Part shown: positions 17,295 through 27,045 of the stretch, one piece after another | Numbering within the stretch: the stretch's first letter is position 1 | How the letters are laid out: every line of letters begins with the position of its first letter | Assembly (NCBI GenBank): GCA_027592275.1 | Contig: JAQCKF010000004.1 | Location: 1 to 64,000 of the forward strand | Source of the DNA: Pseudomonadota bacterium | GTDB taxonomy: Bacteria > Pseudomonadota > Gammaproteobacteria > Pseudomonadales > Pseudohongiellaceae | Length of the DNA: 64,000 bases | Direction of reading: 5' to 3' | The notes under the pieces: model-generated | Database searches by the model: none | Told to the model about the DNA's origin: nothing | The model's input: only the letters and a program-made list of their open reading frames with translations | Translations under genes and position numbers: made by a program

Positions 17295-19424
17295 CTAGAA
17301 TGTCGCGCGCACTTTGAATGTAAAACGCACGCCATTGGTAGTACAGAAGCGCTCGATCTCTATGACATCCCCATCCCTGAGATAGCCATTGAAGCGCCTT
17401 CGCTCACGACAATTCTCGAAATCCATTAGATTGTCTATTTCGAATCTGTAATTAAACCTGCCCACATTATTCTTCTCTGCGAACAAGCTTAGGTTACTGT
17501 TAGAGCCGATGAAAATTACGTTATCCACATCATAGAAGGGGCGATTGCCATCTATCCCATCTCGGTAGTTAAAACCGTAGTTGAAGTTTTTTGACGGAAT
17601 GTCATGACGAAAACCGAGGCGAACATTTCCTCTGTCAAAGGGCACAACCTTTCTATTCTTTCCAATCATTGGAGAAAAGATTTTGGAATCCTGCACTAAC
17701 AGACCGGCTGTTACGACAGCCTGGGGAAGATTCAGAAACCCCAGGCGGATGCTGGCATTCAAATTGAGACCATAGACCGTACCATCGCCCACATTACCAT
17801 TCGTCGATGCGAGGTTAATAGGACTCGTTGAGACATCGATACGGTCGATCGAATTACCCACATCGAAATAAAATAGTCTTGAATTCAGCACGCCGCCATC
17901 GTTGGGAAGCCGATAGTCGAGATTGACGTTGTAACGCCAAACCTCTTCCTGCTCAAGCTCGGGGTTGCCGGCGATGGTGTCTTGTGTCTCGTCTCGATCA
18001 TTGGCGGAAGCCGAGAAATCCGAGAAGCGCAGCTGTGACACATCTAGCTCGGCTGACATGCGCAGCTGAAAGCTACTGCTCATATTGAATCTGAAATCGA
18101 CTTTAGGCTTCAGGAAATCGAAACTTCGACTGACATTTACATCGCCAGACTGCGATATCTCCGAGTCTTCATAGAACAGGCTGCTTTCCAAAGACATGCG
18201 CTGATTGATCTGCCAGTTATGTATGGCGAAGCCTTCGTAGCGAAGCTCCTCTACGCTGGAAACAGCATTCGGCAAATTAACAGCCGTAAGGCCGCCGTGA
18301 TCGGGAGAGGCAACTCCCGGTATAGGCAAGCCGATCTTCAATGCATTGTCGAGAATAGTCTGCGCACGCTCTATACCTAACTCTAGATTCTGCCCCTCGA
18401 AAGGATCCCAGGCATAGGATGTACGAACGATACGTTCGCGCTCTCGGTTGCTGGTATCGAGGAAGAGATTCTTGTTCTCTGGATCGCCAAGGCCTAAGGA
18501 CACGAATCGCTCGCGGGTAACCGCGTTATTGTCCTCATTCACGATAAAGAGAACTTTGTATTTCCCCCCACCGTCGAAATTGTATTCGTAGTCGCCACCG
18601 AACTCCCAGTTATCAGAGGTAGCTGGAAGTGTCTCACGCTCCACTCCGATTGTAGGCGGCGTGTTTAGAAAATTAGTAATGGTACGCACCAGATTTGCAG
18701 GGGGATCGTTCTGTCGATAAAGGCCGTTAAAAGCGATGCGACTCCCCGGCGATATCTGATAGGCGATATTAGAATTTAAAGTGTAATTAGTCTGCTCCTG
18801 TGTGCGTTCGATCTCGCGAACATCATTCAAGCCAAGCCCTGGTGGTATCACACTGATCTCATAGCTTTCCAAATCTTCATAGCCGGTGGCAACCTGGGCG
18901 CTCAATAGATAATCAAACTGTCCGGTCTGGCCACTGAAGGAAAATGTGCCTATCGGCTCAACCTGCCCATCACGGAAATGGGTCGCACCAACTTCCGTCG
19001 CGAAACTGGAACTCGATTGCGACTCCAGCAGCACGATATTGACTAATTGCCCGGTGTTGCGCACATCGAGATCACCCGAAGTGCCACGGATAATCTCGAT
19101 ATATTGCACTTGATCCGCAGAGATTCTATCGAGCTGACTGCTCGCCTCATTCGCCTTGCCGGCCATGCGCTTGCCGTTGATCAGTATCTGTTCGCTGGCA
19201 CCCAAGCCTCGATCGGCACCATTAAAGGATCGAACTTCATTGCCTTCGAGTGCCAGACTAATACCGGGTATGACATTCAGCATGTCATTGACAGAGACGG
19301 GGCCGTATTGCGCAAAGAAAGAAGCTGGGTAAGTAACCGTGGATTCGTCTTCGGCGGCTTCCTGAGCAACAGCAGGGACAAAGATTCCAGAAAATATTGA
19401 CATTATTATAATTTTTGATCGCAC
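17295..19424 (-). CDS. TonB-dependent outer-membrane receptor
   Basis: A plug domain (VNDMLNVIPGISLAL through EYIEIIRGTSG-like VQYIEIIRGTSGDLDVRNTG) is followed by a beta barrel ending in aromatic F (FKVRATF). I choose GTG at 19424, which has CAGGAG six bases upstream and begins a signal peptide (SKIIIMSIFSGIFVPAVAQ), giving about 709 residues; the frame is open 22 codons further 5'. The ligand is unknown. Its barrel is clearly paralogous to the partial receptor at 62749-64000: both share an ISQSGDVN..DF.KPKVD block and a GFRHD.P..N.NYG block. I see no obvious TonB box. Confidence 0.88.
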   Translation of the reverse strand: MRSKIIIMSIFSGIFVPAVAQEAAEDESTVTYPASFFAQYGPVSVNDMLNVIPGISLALEGNEVRSFNGADRGLGASEQILINGKRMAGKANEASSQLDRISADQVQYIEIIRGTSGDLDVRNTGQLVNIVLLESQSSSSFATEVGATHFRDGQVEPIGTFSFSGQTGQFDYLLSAQVATGYEDLESYEISVIPPGLGLNDVREIERTQEQTNYTLNSNIAYQISPGSRIAFNGLYRQNDPPANLVRTITNFLNTPPTIGVERETLPATSDNWEFGGDYEYNFDGGGKYKVLFIVNEDNNAVTRERFVSLGLGDPENKNLFLDTSNRERERIVRTSYAWDPFEGQNLELGIERAQTILDNALKIGLPIPGVASPDHGGLTAVNLPNAVSSVEELRYEGFAIHNWQINQRMSLESSLFYEDSEISQSGDVNVSRSFDFLKPKVDFRFNMSSSFQLRMSAELDVSQLRFSDFSASANDRDETQDTIAGNPELEQEEVWRYNVNLDYRLPNDGGVLNSRLFYFDVGNSIDRIDVSTSPINLASTNGNVGDGTVYGLNLNASIRLGFLNLPQAVVTAGLLVQDSKIFSPMIGKNRKVVPFDRGNVRLGFRHDIPSKNFNYGFNYRDGIDGNRPFYDVDNVIFIGSNSNLSLFAEKNNVGRFNYRFEIDNLMDFENCRERRRFNGYLRDGDVIEIERFCTTNGVRFTFKVRATF

Positions 19425-19670
19425 AGTAAGCTCCTGAGCATATTCTTGACTGACACTATCGTAACTGCGGCCAGCGAATAACACTAGCATCGCATACTCA
19501 GCCTGCCCCAGAAGTATTCATACTAACCGAATTTGTCATTCAATTGGCTCCGTTACGCGCCACGCCAATACAAAAATAAACACACTATAGGCACACAGCA
19601 CCTACTGTAAGAGCTTATATTCGAGTACTATTTAACTACACTGACGAATTTCGAAAACAAGAGGCTTCCC

Positions 19671-20912
19671 ATGAAAAACACCGGTATCTCACGACGTCGC
19701 TTTCTACAAGCTAGCGGAGCAGCCGCTATATGGTTACCTGGCGTGGCTCAAGGTTATACAGCATCCGAAATGCGGGGCTTCTATGCCAATGGAGAGATGT
19801 CGACCAACGTCTCTAAATGGGAGCTGGACACGCCCGCCCTATGTGTTGACCTCGATCTTCTGGAAGGCAATCTCGATAAAATGGCATCAACTATGACCAC
19901 CAACGGCATAGCGAGCCGCCCTCATGCGAAGACCCATAAATGCCCTACCATCGCTCATATGCAAATGGACCGTGGTTCGGTAGGTATTTGCACGGCCAAG
20001 GTCAGTGAAGCAGAAGCCATGTTCCAAAATGGAATAGACCAAATTCTAAATACTACCGGCAACGTAACTCCAACGAAGATACGGCGCGCAATGAATCTCC
20101 GCGCCCAGTGCCCCGGTTTTATTCAGGCGACCGATTCAGAGCCGAATGCACGCCTACTCTCTGAGGCAGCCGTGGCGATGGGTATCACTGCCGACGTCGT
20201 GGTCGATGTAGACCCAGGCATACGCCGCACCGGCACTCCTTTTGGGCAACCTGCTTTGCAACTAGCGCAGCTCATCGATCAACTACCGGGACTAAACTTT
20301 CGCGGCATGCTTTGCTATGACGCGGCGGCACAACATGTCGTCGGCTTTCAAACAAGAAAGGCACAAACGCTCGAGCGTATGATACAGGCTACCGACACTC
20401 TCGAACTGATGCAGCGTTCTGGGCTTAATACCGAAATATTCAGCGGTGGTGGTACGGGCACCTACAATATTGACCATGAAACGAAGGGAATGACGGACGT
20501 GCAGGTTGGCAGTTACGTGTTCATGGATGCTCAGTATATTTCGATAGGCGGTGAGGAAGACATTGAAGTATATTCTGACTTCGCCACCTCACTGACTGTG
20601 ATGACAACAGTATTGAACGATCAATACGAAGGTCGCGCTACTTCTGATGCTGGCGCTAAGGCCTGCACCATTAATCAGCCCTGGCCTATCGTGAAGGGCG
20701 AGTCCGATATCACCTATCGCTCTGGCTCCGATGAGTTTGGCACTATCACTTACGGCGACGATCCATCGAGAAACTATAGGGTTGGAGACAAACTCGAAGT
20801 CATCGTCTCGCACTGCGATCCGGTAGTGAATCTTTACGATCAGATGTACGCGATTCGTGGGGATAAAGTGGAAGCAGTATGGCCTATCTCGGCGCGGGGC
20901 ATGTCGGCCTAA
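19671..20912 (+). CDS. Tat-exported DSD1-family PLP enzyme (D-threonine aldolase / D-serine dehydratase-like)
   Basis: This 413-residue fold-III PLP enzyme has a twin-arginine signal (GISRRRFLQASGAAAIW). The PLP lysine is in RPHAKTHKCP (about residue 85), an SGGGTGTYN phosphate-binding loop lies near 262, and the C-terminal HCDPVVNLYD supplies the His/Cys zinc ligands of eukaryotic-like D-serine dehydratases and metal-dependent D-threonine aldolases. Periplasmic export of a PLP enzyme through Tat is consistent with folding around cofactor before transport. AGAGG precedes ATG 19671. It is a single gene ended by a strong terminator. Confidence 0.85.
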   Translation: MKNTGISRRRFLQASGAAAIWLPGVAQGYTASEMRGFYANGEMSTNVSKWELDTPALCVDLDLLEGNLDKMASTMTTNGIASRPHAKTHKCPTIAHMQMDRGSVGICTAKVSEAEAMFQNGIDQILNTTGNVTPTKIRRAMNLRAQCPGFIQATDSEPNARLLSEAAVAMGITADVVVDVDPGIRRTGTPFGQPALQLAQLIDQLPGLNFRGMLCYDAAAQHVVGFQTRKAQTLERMIQATDTLELMQRSGLNTEIFSGGGTGTYNIDHETKGMTDVQVGSYVFMDAQYISIGGEEDIEVYSDFATSLTVMTTVLNDQYEGRATSDAGAKACTINQPWPIVKGESDITYRSGSDEFGTITYGDDPSRNYRVGDKLEVIVSHCDPVVNLYDQMYAIRGDKVEAVWPISARGMSA

Positions 20913-20931
20913 GGCACAACTAAGGTAACGT

Positions 20932-20956
20932 AAAAGGGAGCTTTCGCTCCCTTTTT
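20932..20956. terminator. Bidirectional intrinsic terminator
   Basis: AAAAGGGAGC-TTTC-GCTCCCTTTTT is a perfect stem with a four-base loop and T/A tracts on both sides, between the convergent DSD1 and lactone-oxidase genes. It can serve both. Confidence 0.9.
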
Positions 20957-20983
20957 ATGCGTTGGTTTTTTATGCGTTGCTTC

Positions 20984-22351
20984 TTATGCGTTGAACAAGG
21001 CTCGCAGGTGCGGATTCAACATTCTTCCCTGCGGATCCAGCTCGCGCCGCAGCTGCATAAAATCTTTGAAGCGTGGATACAGCTCGGTCAACTCAAGGTG
21101 GGTGAGACTGTGCACTTTTCCCCAGTGTGGCCTGCCGCCGTACTTCCAGAAGATGGGTTCAATGACATTAAAGTAGGGTCGATAGTCTTCGCTCGCCGCT
21201 CGGTGAATCGAGATCGTTGCATGAGGATGATCTCCGTAAGCCATGCTTAGCCAATCATCATCGGCACCTACATAACGGTATTCCAACACGAAGTTTACAT
21301 CGATAGCCTGATCGTAGATTGTCTTCAGAATCTCTCGCAGACATTCAGCCCCCACTTCCGCGGGCACCGAATACTCCATCTCATTGAAGCGACTGTTGCG
21401 CACATTGGTAAGTATCTTATGGGATACATCGACAGACTCACTCGGCTGAATTCGTGACGCGGTCGCATTCGATTGCCGGCGGCGCTCGGGCGGTGTTGGG
21501 TTTTCGCTTAAACCTAGGGACTCGGATATCGACGCATCGCTAGAAGGCTCTACATCTAATTCCACCTCACCGATAGGCTCGTCTGTCTCATCGATAGACA
21601 GCACCAGTGAATAATCGGAATACACCAGCGGGAAAATTTCAAAGTGCCTATGATTCGCGGCAAGCTCATCGAAGTTTGCGAGAATATCTTCGGTGGGCGC
21701 CGCCCATTCACGCTTCTTCAGTTTGTAGGATTCTCTGTTCTGCATAGTTACCTGGGTAACTATGCCAAGTGCTCCCACGTTCACGCGGGCAGCATGTAGT
21801 AAATCTTCATCGCTGGCATCGATGTCCATGACGTTGCCATTCGGAGTGACCAGGCGAAGCGAAGTAATAAACGATGACAGTGCTTGCAGCGTGACACCGG
21901 TGCCATGGGTTCCGGTTGCTATCGCGCCGGCTACAGTCTGTCTATCTATGTCGGGCAGATTGATCATGCCCTGACCGATCGCGTCGAGCTGTGCCCCAAG
22001 GTCACCTAGGCGAGACCCAGCGCCCAAGGTCACTTGGTTATTTGCACTATCTGAATCTAGGATGCCGTTAAGCTGGTCGATCACGACAAGATGGCCGTCT
22101 GTAGGCACCAGCGGACTAAATGAGTGACCTGATCCCACGGGACGAATTGGCCCCAAGGTATTTCTTAACAGGCTGCTTAGCTCTTCTTCGCTACCTATGT
22201 CATAACGACCCGCAGGCTGACAGGTCTGACCACCAGACCAGTTACTCCAAGACGCGGATTGTGCGAACGCCGCACCTGAACCTGCGTAGGCCCCGAACAA
22301 CGCCGCTCTCACGCTGGAAGCTAAAAACGTACGCCTGGATATCTGCTTCAT
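20984..22351 (-). CDS. Tat-exported D-arabinono-1,4-lactone oxidase-family flavoprotein
   Basis: This is a 455-residue vanillyl-alcohol-oxidase-type flavoprotein of the aldonolactone oxidase group. The twin-arginine signal is KQISRRTFLASS. PVGSGHSFSP (about 91-100) is the FAD-binding loop with the His used for covalent FAD in several members, the GxxxG/TGTHGTG block lies near 160, and RPHWGKVHS near the C-terminus is the diagnostic ALO motif. It oxidises aldono-lactones with O2 or an acceptor; the substrate is inferred only to family level. Its ATG overlaps the stop of the cytochrome c5 gene by four bases, implying coupled translation. Confidence 0.9.
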   Translation of the reverse strand: MKQISRRTFLASSVRAALFGAYAGSGAAFAQSASWSNWSGGQTCQPAGRYDIGSEEELSSLLRNTLGPIRPVGSGHSFSPLVPTDGHLVVIDQLNGILDSDSANNQVTLGAGSRLGDLGAQLDAIGQGMINLPDIDRQTVAGAIATGTHGTGVTLQALSSFITSLRLVTPNGNVMDIDASDEDLLHAARVNVGALGIVTQVTMQNRESYKLKKREWAAPTEDILANFDELAANHRHFEIFPLVYSDYSLVLSIDETDEPIGEVELDVEPSSDASISESLGLSENPTPPERRRQSNATASRIQPSESVDVSHKILTNVRNSRFNEMEYSVPAEVGAECLREILKTIYDQAIDVNFVLEYRYVGADDDWLSMAYGDHPHATISIHRAASEDYRPYFNVIEPIFWKYGGRPHWGKVHSLTHLELTELYPRFKDFMQLRRELDPQGRMLNPHLRALFNA

Positions 22352-22725
22352 TGATTGATCCCCGCCATGTAAGCAACCATTGCCCTGAAATCGGAAATCT
22401 CACAAGCCATGCAGTAGCCAAGCGGTGGCATAGAGTTAACGCCCTGTAGCACGTTGTTAATAATTGTCTCTTCGCCCTGCTGCAGCCTGCGTTGCCATTC
22501 GGCCGTGTCACCTACAACGGGAGCTCCTGCCTCGCCAGTTATATGACACAGAGCACAGCTGCGAGACCACTTGGCCATCACCTCTTCATCGACAGTCACC
22601 GTGCGCAGCGCGGGAGGGCTGAACTGCTCGCCCGATCCCGAGTTTTGGCTTGCAACACTTGAGCACGCACTCAACAGCACCGTAATGAGCGCATAGGAAA
22701 ATAAATGGGAGAAAGCTTTTTTCAT
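22348..22725 (-). CDS. Cytochrome c5-like lipoprotein
   Basis: This 125-residue monohaem cytochrome has a lipobox (LITVLLSAC, Cys 21). Haem is attached at CALCH (57-61), MPP near residue 100 provides the axial Met, and a downstream CMAC pair matches the disulfide of cytochrome c5. It would sit on the periplasmic face of a membrane. The next gene, a Tat-exported flavoprotein oxidase, overlaps it by four bases, so this cytochrome is probably its electron acceptor; that is an inference from coupling. Confidence 0.88.
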   Translation of the reverse strand: MKKAFSHLFSYALITVLLSACSSVASQNSGSGEQFSPPALRTVTVDEEVMAKWSRSCALCHITGEAGAPVVGDTAEWQRRLQQGEETIINNVLQGVNSMPPLGYCMACEISDFRAMVAYMAGINQ

Positions 22726-22812
22726 GTTTGTCCAATAATCAATCAGTAAACCACCTTAACCAGTGAGTCATAAGCTGTCAATTGGGTATTAGTAGGGGAA
22801 ATTTGAACAGCA

Positions 22813-24165
22813 TTAATCTTCATAACGCCTGTTTTTCGCCTGAGCATTCAAGGAACGAAATGCATCTAGCTTTTCTTTGATGCGGGTTTCCAGTCCAGTG
22901 TTTTTAGGGAAATAAAACTGCTCATCCTTCAACTCCAGCGGTAGATAATTTTCACCAGCGGCGAAACCATTTTCTTCATCATGGGCATAGCGATAGTCTT
23001 CGCCATAGCCTAATGATTTGCTTAAGGAGGTGCTGGCGTTTCTTAGATGCAGCGGAACTTCCAAACTACCGTTCTGGCTAACCGCCTGCTTCGCTGCATT
23101 GAATGCCGCGTACACCGCATTGCTCTTCGGTGCACTGGCGAGGTATACCGCCGCCTGCGCTAGTGCTAGATCGCCTTCGGGACTGCCTAGACGTGTGTAG
23201 GTGTCCCAACAACTAAGTGTGAGTGGCAGGGCTCTGGGGTCTGCTATACCTATATCTTCGGACGCCATTCGTACTAGGCGGCGTGCCAGGTAGATCGGAT
23301 CGCAGCCGCCGTCCAACATTCTTGCCAACCAATACAAGGCGGCATCAGGTGATGAACCTCTCACCGCTTTGTGCAGAGCGGAAATTTGTTCGTAGAAGCT
23401 ATCTCCGCCTTTGTCGAAGCGTCGACTGCCTTCTTCCAATACCTGCTGAATATGGCCGTCAGCTATCGTTCTGCGCCCTTGTTCTACCTCGGCCATGTCG
23501 CTTAGCACTTCGAGATAGTTGAGGACGCGGCGCGCATCGCCATCGCCTGCACGAGCGAGCATCTGCCTCTGCGACTCGCTCAGATCCAATTTGAGAGCAG
23601 CTAATCCCCTCTCTTCATCCATTAGGGCGTTTTCGATGACTCCTAACAGATCATCTTCGGTAAGAGGCTTAAGTAGATAAACCCGCGCTCTGGAGAGCAA
23701 GGCATTGTTCAACTCGAAGGAAGGATTCTCTGTGGTAGCACCGATAAACAACACGGTACCGTTCTCGATATGGGGCAGGAAGGCGTCTTGCTGCGCCTTG
23801 TTGAAGCGATGGACCTCATCGACAAACAGTATGGTCTGGCTGGAACCACCCGCCTGATGATATTTGGCACGCTCAATAGTCGCGCGAATCTCCTTCACCC
23901 CATCGAGCACCGCAGACAGAGATTCGAAGTGATAGTCACAGGTGGCGGCGATAATCTTCGCCAGAGTGGTCTTGCCTACACCCGGCGGCCCCCAAAGGAT
24001 CATCGAGTGAGGGAGTTTGTTTTGAATCGCCTCATAGATAGATTTGCCGGGGCTGAGCAGATGATCTTGCCCTATGAACTCTTCTAGGTTTAACGGACGC
24101 AGCCGCGCGGCCAGCGGCTTATAGCGCTGGCTGGGTTCTTCATCTGGCAGCAGTGATGCGCTCAT
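22813..24165 (-). CDS. rarA: Replication-associated recombination protein A (AAA+ ATPase)
   Basis: RarA/MgsA is a clamp-loader-like AAA+ ATPase that acts at stalled forks. The 450 residues match the family. Walker A is GPPGVGKTT (59-67), Walker B and sensor region [12 protein letters not shown] (112-123), then [14 protein letters not shown] with [10 protein letters not shown]. The C-terminal part has the tetramerisation domain ([22 protein letters not shown]). It starts five bases after the acnA stop, so the two genes are probably co-transcribed. It looks intact. Confidence 0.95.
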   Translation of the reverse strand: MSASLLPDEEPSQRYKPLAARLRPLNLEEFIGQDHLLSPGKSIYEAIQNKLPHSMILWGPPGVGKTTLAKIIAATCDYHFESLSAVLDGVKEIRATIERAKYHQAGGSSQTILFVDEVHRFNKAQQDAFLPHIENGTVLFIGATTENPSFELNNALLSRARVYLLKPLTEDDLLGVIENALMDEERGLAALKLDLSESQRQMLARAGDGDARRVLNYLEVLSDMAEVEQGRRTIADGHIQQVLEEGSRRFDKGGDSFYEQISALHKAVRGSSPDAALYWLARMLDGGCDPIYLARRLVRMASEDIGIADPRALPLTLSCWDTYTRLGSPEGDLALAQAAVYLASAPKSNAVYAAFNAAKQAVSQNGSLEVPLHLRNASTSLSKSLGYGEDYRYAHDEENGFAAGENYLPLELKDEQFYFPKNTGLETRIKEKLDAFRSLNAQAKNRRYED

Positions 24166-24170
24166 ATGAT

Positions 24171-26819
24171 CTACGTACTAAGTAACTTATTAACTACGAA
24201 AGGCATAATCCCACCGCTATTAAAATATTGGACTTCTAACTTTGTATCTAGCCTGCACAGTAGTTCGCAAGAATCGCTTGAGCCGTCGACGTATTTCACT
24301 TCCATCAACACCTTCATACCGGCGGACACATTCGTGAGTCCGCTAAGGTTAATTGTTTCGTTACCGCTCAGCTTTAGTGACTTGCGATCGACACCGTCAG
24401 GAAACTGCAGAGGAAGTACTCCCATGCCGGCAAGGTTAGAACGATGAATGCGCTCGAAACTCTGCGCGACCACAGCCCGCACTCCAAGCAGGCGCGTGCC
24501 CTTAGCCGCCCAGTCGCGACTCGATCCAGTTCCATATTCTTTACCGGCAACCACAACCAGCGGCGTCTTGTTCTTCTCATACTGCATGGCTGCGTCATAA
24601 ATCGGCATGGCCTCGCTCTCGCCTGCCATATGAGTGTAACCACCCTCAATGCCGCCAAGCATCTCGTTCTTAATGCGGATATTGGCGAACGTACCGCGCA
24701 TCATCACTTCGTGATTGCCGCGCCTGGAACCGTAGGAATTGAATTGCGCTTTCTCTATACCATGAGACTTTAAATAGTCACCAGCCGGGCTGTCCTCGGC
24801 GATGGAACCAGCTGGGGAGATATGATCGGTAGTAACCGAGTCGCCCAACACCGCGAGGATGTTCGCACCAAGAATATCGCCACTAACTTCTGTAATTGCC
24901 GGATCGAAGAATGGCGGACTACGAATATAGGTGGAGTCTTCTTGCCATTGGTAGGTTTTCCCGGGCTCTATCGGCAGGCTATTCCATTCTTCATCGCCAT
25001 CGAATACTTCGCTATAGCCCTTGTCGAACATCTGGCGGCGCACCAACTTTACCGCCTCATCTATTTCTTCGTTGCTTGGCCAAATGTCTTTCAGGTAGAT
25101 GGATTCACCGGCCGCATTCTCACCAAGCGGTTCGGTGCTGATATCAATGTTTACGGAACCGGCAAGTGCATAGGCAACAACCAGCGGAGGAGAAGCGAGC
25201 CAGTTCGCCTTCACGCGCTGATGAATGCGACCTTCGAAGTTTCTATTCCCTGAGAGCACTGAGCACACGTTAAGATCATTTTTTGCAATCGCCGCATCGA
25301 TAGCCGGCGCTAGCGGACCCGAGTTGCCTATACAAGTAGTACAACCATAGCCCACGAGATTGAATCCTAAGTCATCCAGAGGTTTCTGCAGGCCTGCCTG
25401 TTCTAGATATTCCGAGACCACTTTAGAACCTGGCGCTAAGGACGTCTTCACCCAGGGCTTACGCTGCAGGCCTTTTTCCAAGGCCTTCTTCGCCATCAGA
25501 CCAGCGGCCATCATCACATCGGGATTCGATGTATTGGTGCAGGAAGTGATTGCCGCAATAACTACCGCACCCTCCTCTAACTCATAGTCTTCGCCTTCGA
25601 CGGGGCAAGATTTCGCCTCGCTGATTTCGAATACCTTTTTAAAACGGCCAGCCAGCTCGGTAACGGGTACGTGATCCTGGGGCCTCTTCGGTCCCGCGAG
25701 ACAGGGCACCACTTCGCTCATGTCGAGGGTGAGCGAACTACTGTAATTAACACCATCATCGTCGCGTCGCCACAAGCCCTGTGCCTTGCTATAGGCTTCA
25801 ACTAGCTCTATGTTCTGAGCCTCTCTTCCAGTTAGTGTAAGATAGTCCAGCGTCTTCTGATCTACTGCAAAGAAACTACACGTGGCGCCATACTCCGGCG
25901 TCATGTTGGCGATGGTCGCTCGGTCTGCCAGACTCAGATTATTCAACCCTGCTCCATAGAACTCGACGAACTTTCCAACAACGCCGTGATTGCGCAGCAT
26001 CTCAGTAATGGTCAACACGAGATCTGTCGCGGTTATACCTTCTGCTAAGTCCCCTTCCAGCTTAAAGCCAACTACTTGCGGAATATTCATAGAAAGTGGC
26101 TGCCCTAGCATGGCCGCTTCCGCTTCGATTCCGCCTACGCCCCAACCCAGGACAGCTAAGCCGTTAATCATCGTGGTATGGCTATCTGTGCCCACTAGCG
26201 TGTCGGGATAGGCAAATAAATCGCCATCTATCTCAGCCTGCCAAACAGACTTCGCGAGATATTCCAGATTAACCTGATGACAAATACCAGTACCCGGTGG
26301 CACCACACGAAAGTTATCGAAGGCGGTCTGTCCCCAACGCAGAAACTGATAGCGCTCGCGATTGCGCTGCATCTCGATCTTCACGTTCTCACGGTAGGCA
26401 GAATCGGTCGCGAACTTGTCAACCATGACAGAGTGATCGATAACCAGATCTACAGAATTAGTTGGATTGATCAAGGACGGATCTTTGCCGCCTCTGGCTA
26501 CCGCATCACGCATCGCAGCAAGGTCGACTACAGCGGGTACACCAGTGAAATCTTGCATCAATACCCGCACCGGAAGAAACATTATCTCTTCGCTGCTGTG
26601 CTGAGAGTTCTGCCAATCGACTAACTTCTCGATATGTGTGCGAGTAACTACTTCTTCGTCATGGTGCCGCAACAGATTCTCAAGCAGGATTTTTATCGAG
26701 ATAGGGAGCGAATCGACGCTCCCGAACCCCGCTTCTCCCAAGGCCTCTAAGCTGAAGTATTTATAGATGCTGGAACCAACACTCAGTTCACGGATACTCT
26801 GTTCTCGAAGATTAGTGAT
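24171..26819 (-). CDS. acnA: Aconitate hydratase A, with apparent ATC start
   Basis: AcnA interconverts citrate and isocitrate in the TCA cycle through a [4Fe-4S] cluster. The ligands are C401 (SCTNTSNP) and C467/C470 (GYGCTTCIGNSG), counted from the first usable standard start, TTG at 26741. That start gives only 856 residues. The family's N-terminus (NLREQSIRELSVGSSIYKYF, in frame) lies upstream without ATG, GTG or TTG. It begins at two ATC codons (26822 and 26819) right after a near-consensus AGGAGGTGA. Starting there gives 882-883 residues, as expected. Either ATC is used for initiation or an ATG was lost. Confidence 0.93.
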   Translation of the reverse strand: MTNLREQSIRELSVGSSIYKYFSLEALGEAGFGSVDSLPISIKILLENLLRHHDEEVVTRTHIEKLVDWQNSQHSSEEIMFLPVRVLMQDFTGVPAVVDLAAMRDAVARGGKDPSLINPTNSVDLVIDHSVMVDKFATDSAYRENVKIEMQRNRERYQFLRWGQTAFDNFRVVPPGTGICHQVNLEYLAKSVWQAEIDGDLFAYPDTLVGTDSHTTMINGLAVLGWGVGGIEAEAAMLGQPLSMNIPQVVGFKLEGDLAEGITATDLVLTITEMLRNHGVVGKFVEFYGAGLNNLSLADRATIANMTPEYGATCSFFAVDQKTLDYLTLTGREAQNIELVEAYSKAQGLWRRDDDGVNYSSSLTLDMSEVVPCLAGPKRPQDHVPVTELAGRFKKVFEISEAKSCPVEGEDYELEEGAVVIAAITSCTNTSNPDVMMAAGLMAKKALEKGLQRKPWVKTSLAPGSKVVSEYLEQAGLQKPLDDLGFNLVGYGCTTCIGNSGPLAPAIDAAIAKNDLNVCSVLSGNRNFEGRIHQRVKANWLASPPLVVAYALAGSVNIDISTEPLGENAAGESIYLKDIWPSNEEIDEAVKLVRRQMFDKGYSEVFDGDEEWNSLPIEPGKTYQWQEDSTYIRSPPFFDPAITEVSGDILGANILAVLGDSVTTDHISPAGSIAEDSPAGDYLKSHGIEKAQFNSYGSRRGNHEVMMRGTFANIRIKNEMLGGIEGGYTHMAGESEAMPIYDAAMQYEKNKTPLVVVAGKEYGTGSSRDWAAKGTRLLGVRAVVAQSFERIHRSNLAGMGVLPLQFPDGVDRKSLKLSGNETINLSGLTNVSAGMKVLMEVKYVDGSSDSCELLCRLDTKLEVQYFNSGGIMPFVVNKLLST

Positions 26820-27045
26820 GATGTCACCTCCTATCAGTCAAAATTCATTTATCGAATCATCCTAGTAAAGCTGCGGGCTGAATGTCCATTGTTATTCGTG
26901 GCTACGGCAGAATTTAATCCGAAATCTGACGGTCAACTGTAATTCAATCTGATCATCTACTAAATCTAGGACTCACGCCATGAAATCAGTAACTGCAGAT
27001 CACTACCTCTTATCGTCAAAAAGCACGAAAATAGGGGTCGTAGCC

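Noticed and set aside
24374-24773. Overlapping frames inside acnA on both strands
   Set aside because: They are shadows of the strongly supported acnA coding frame.
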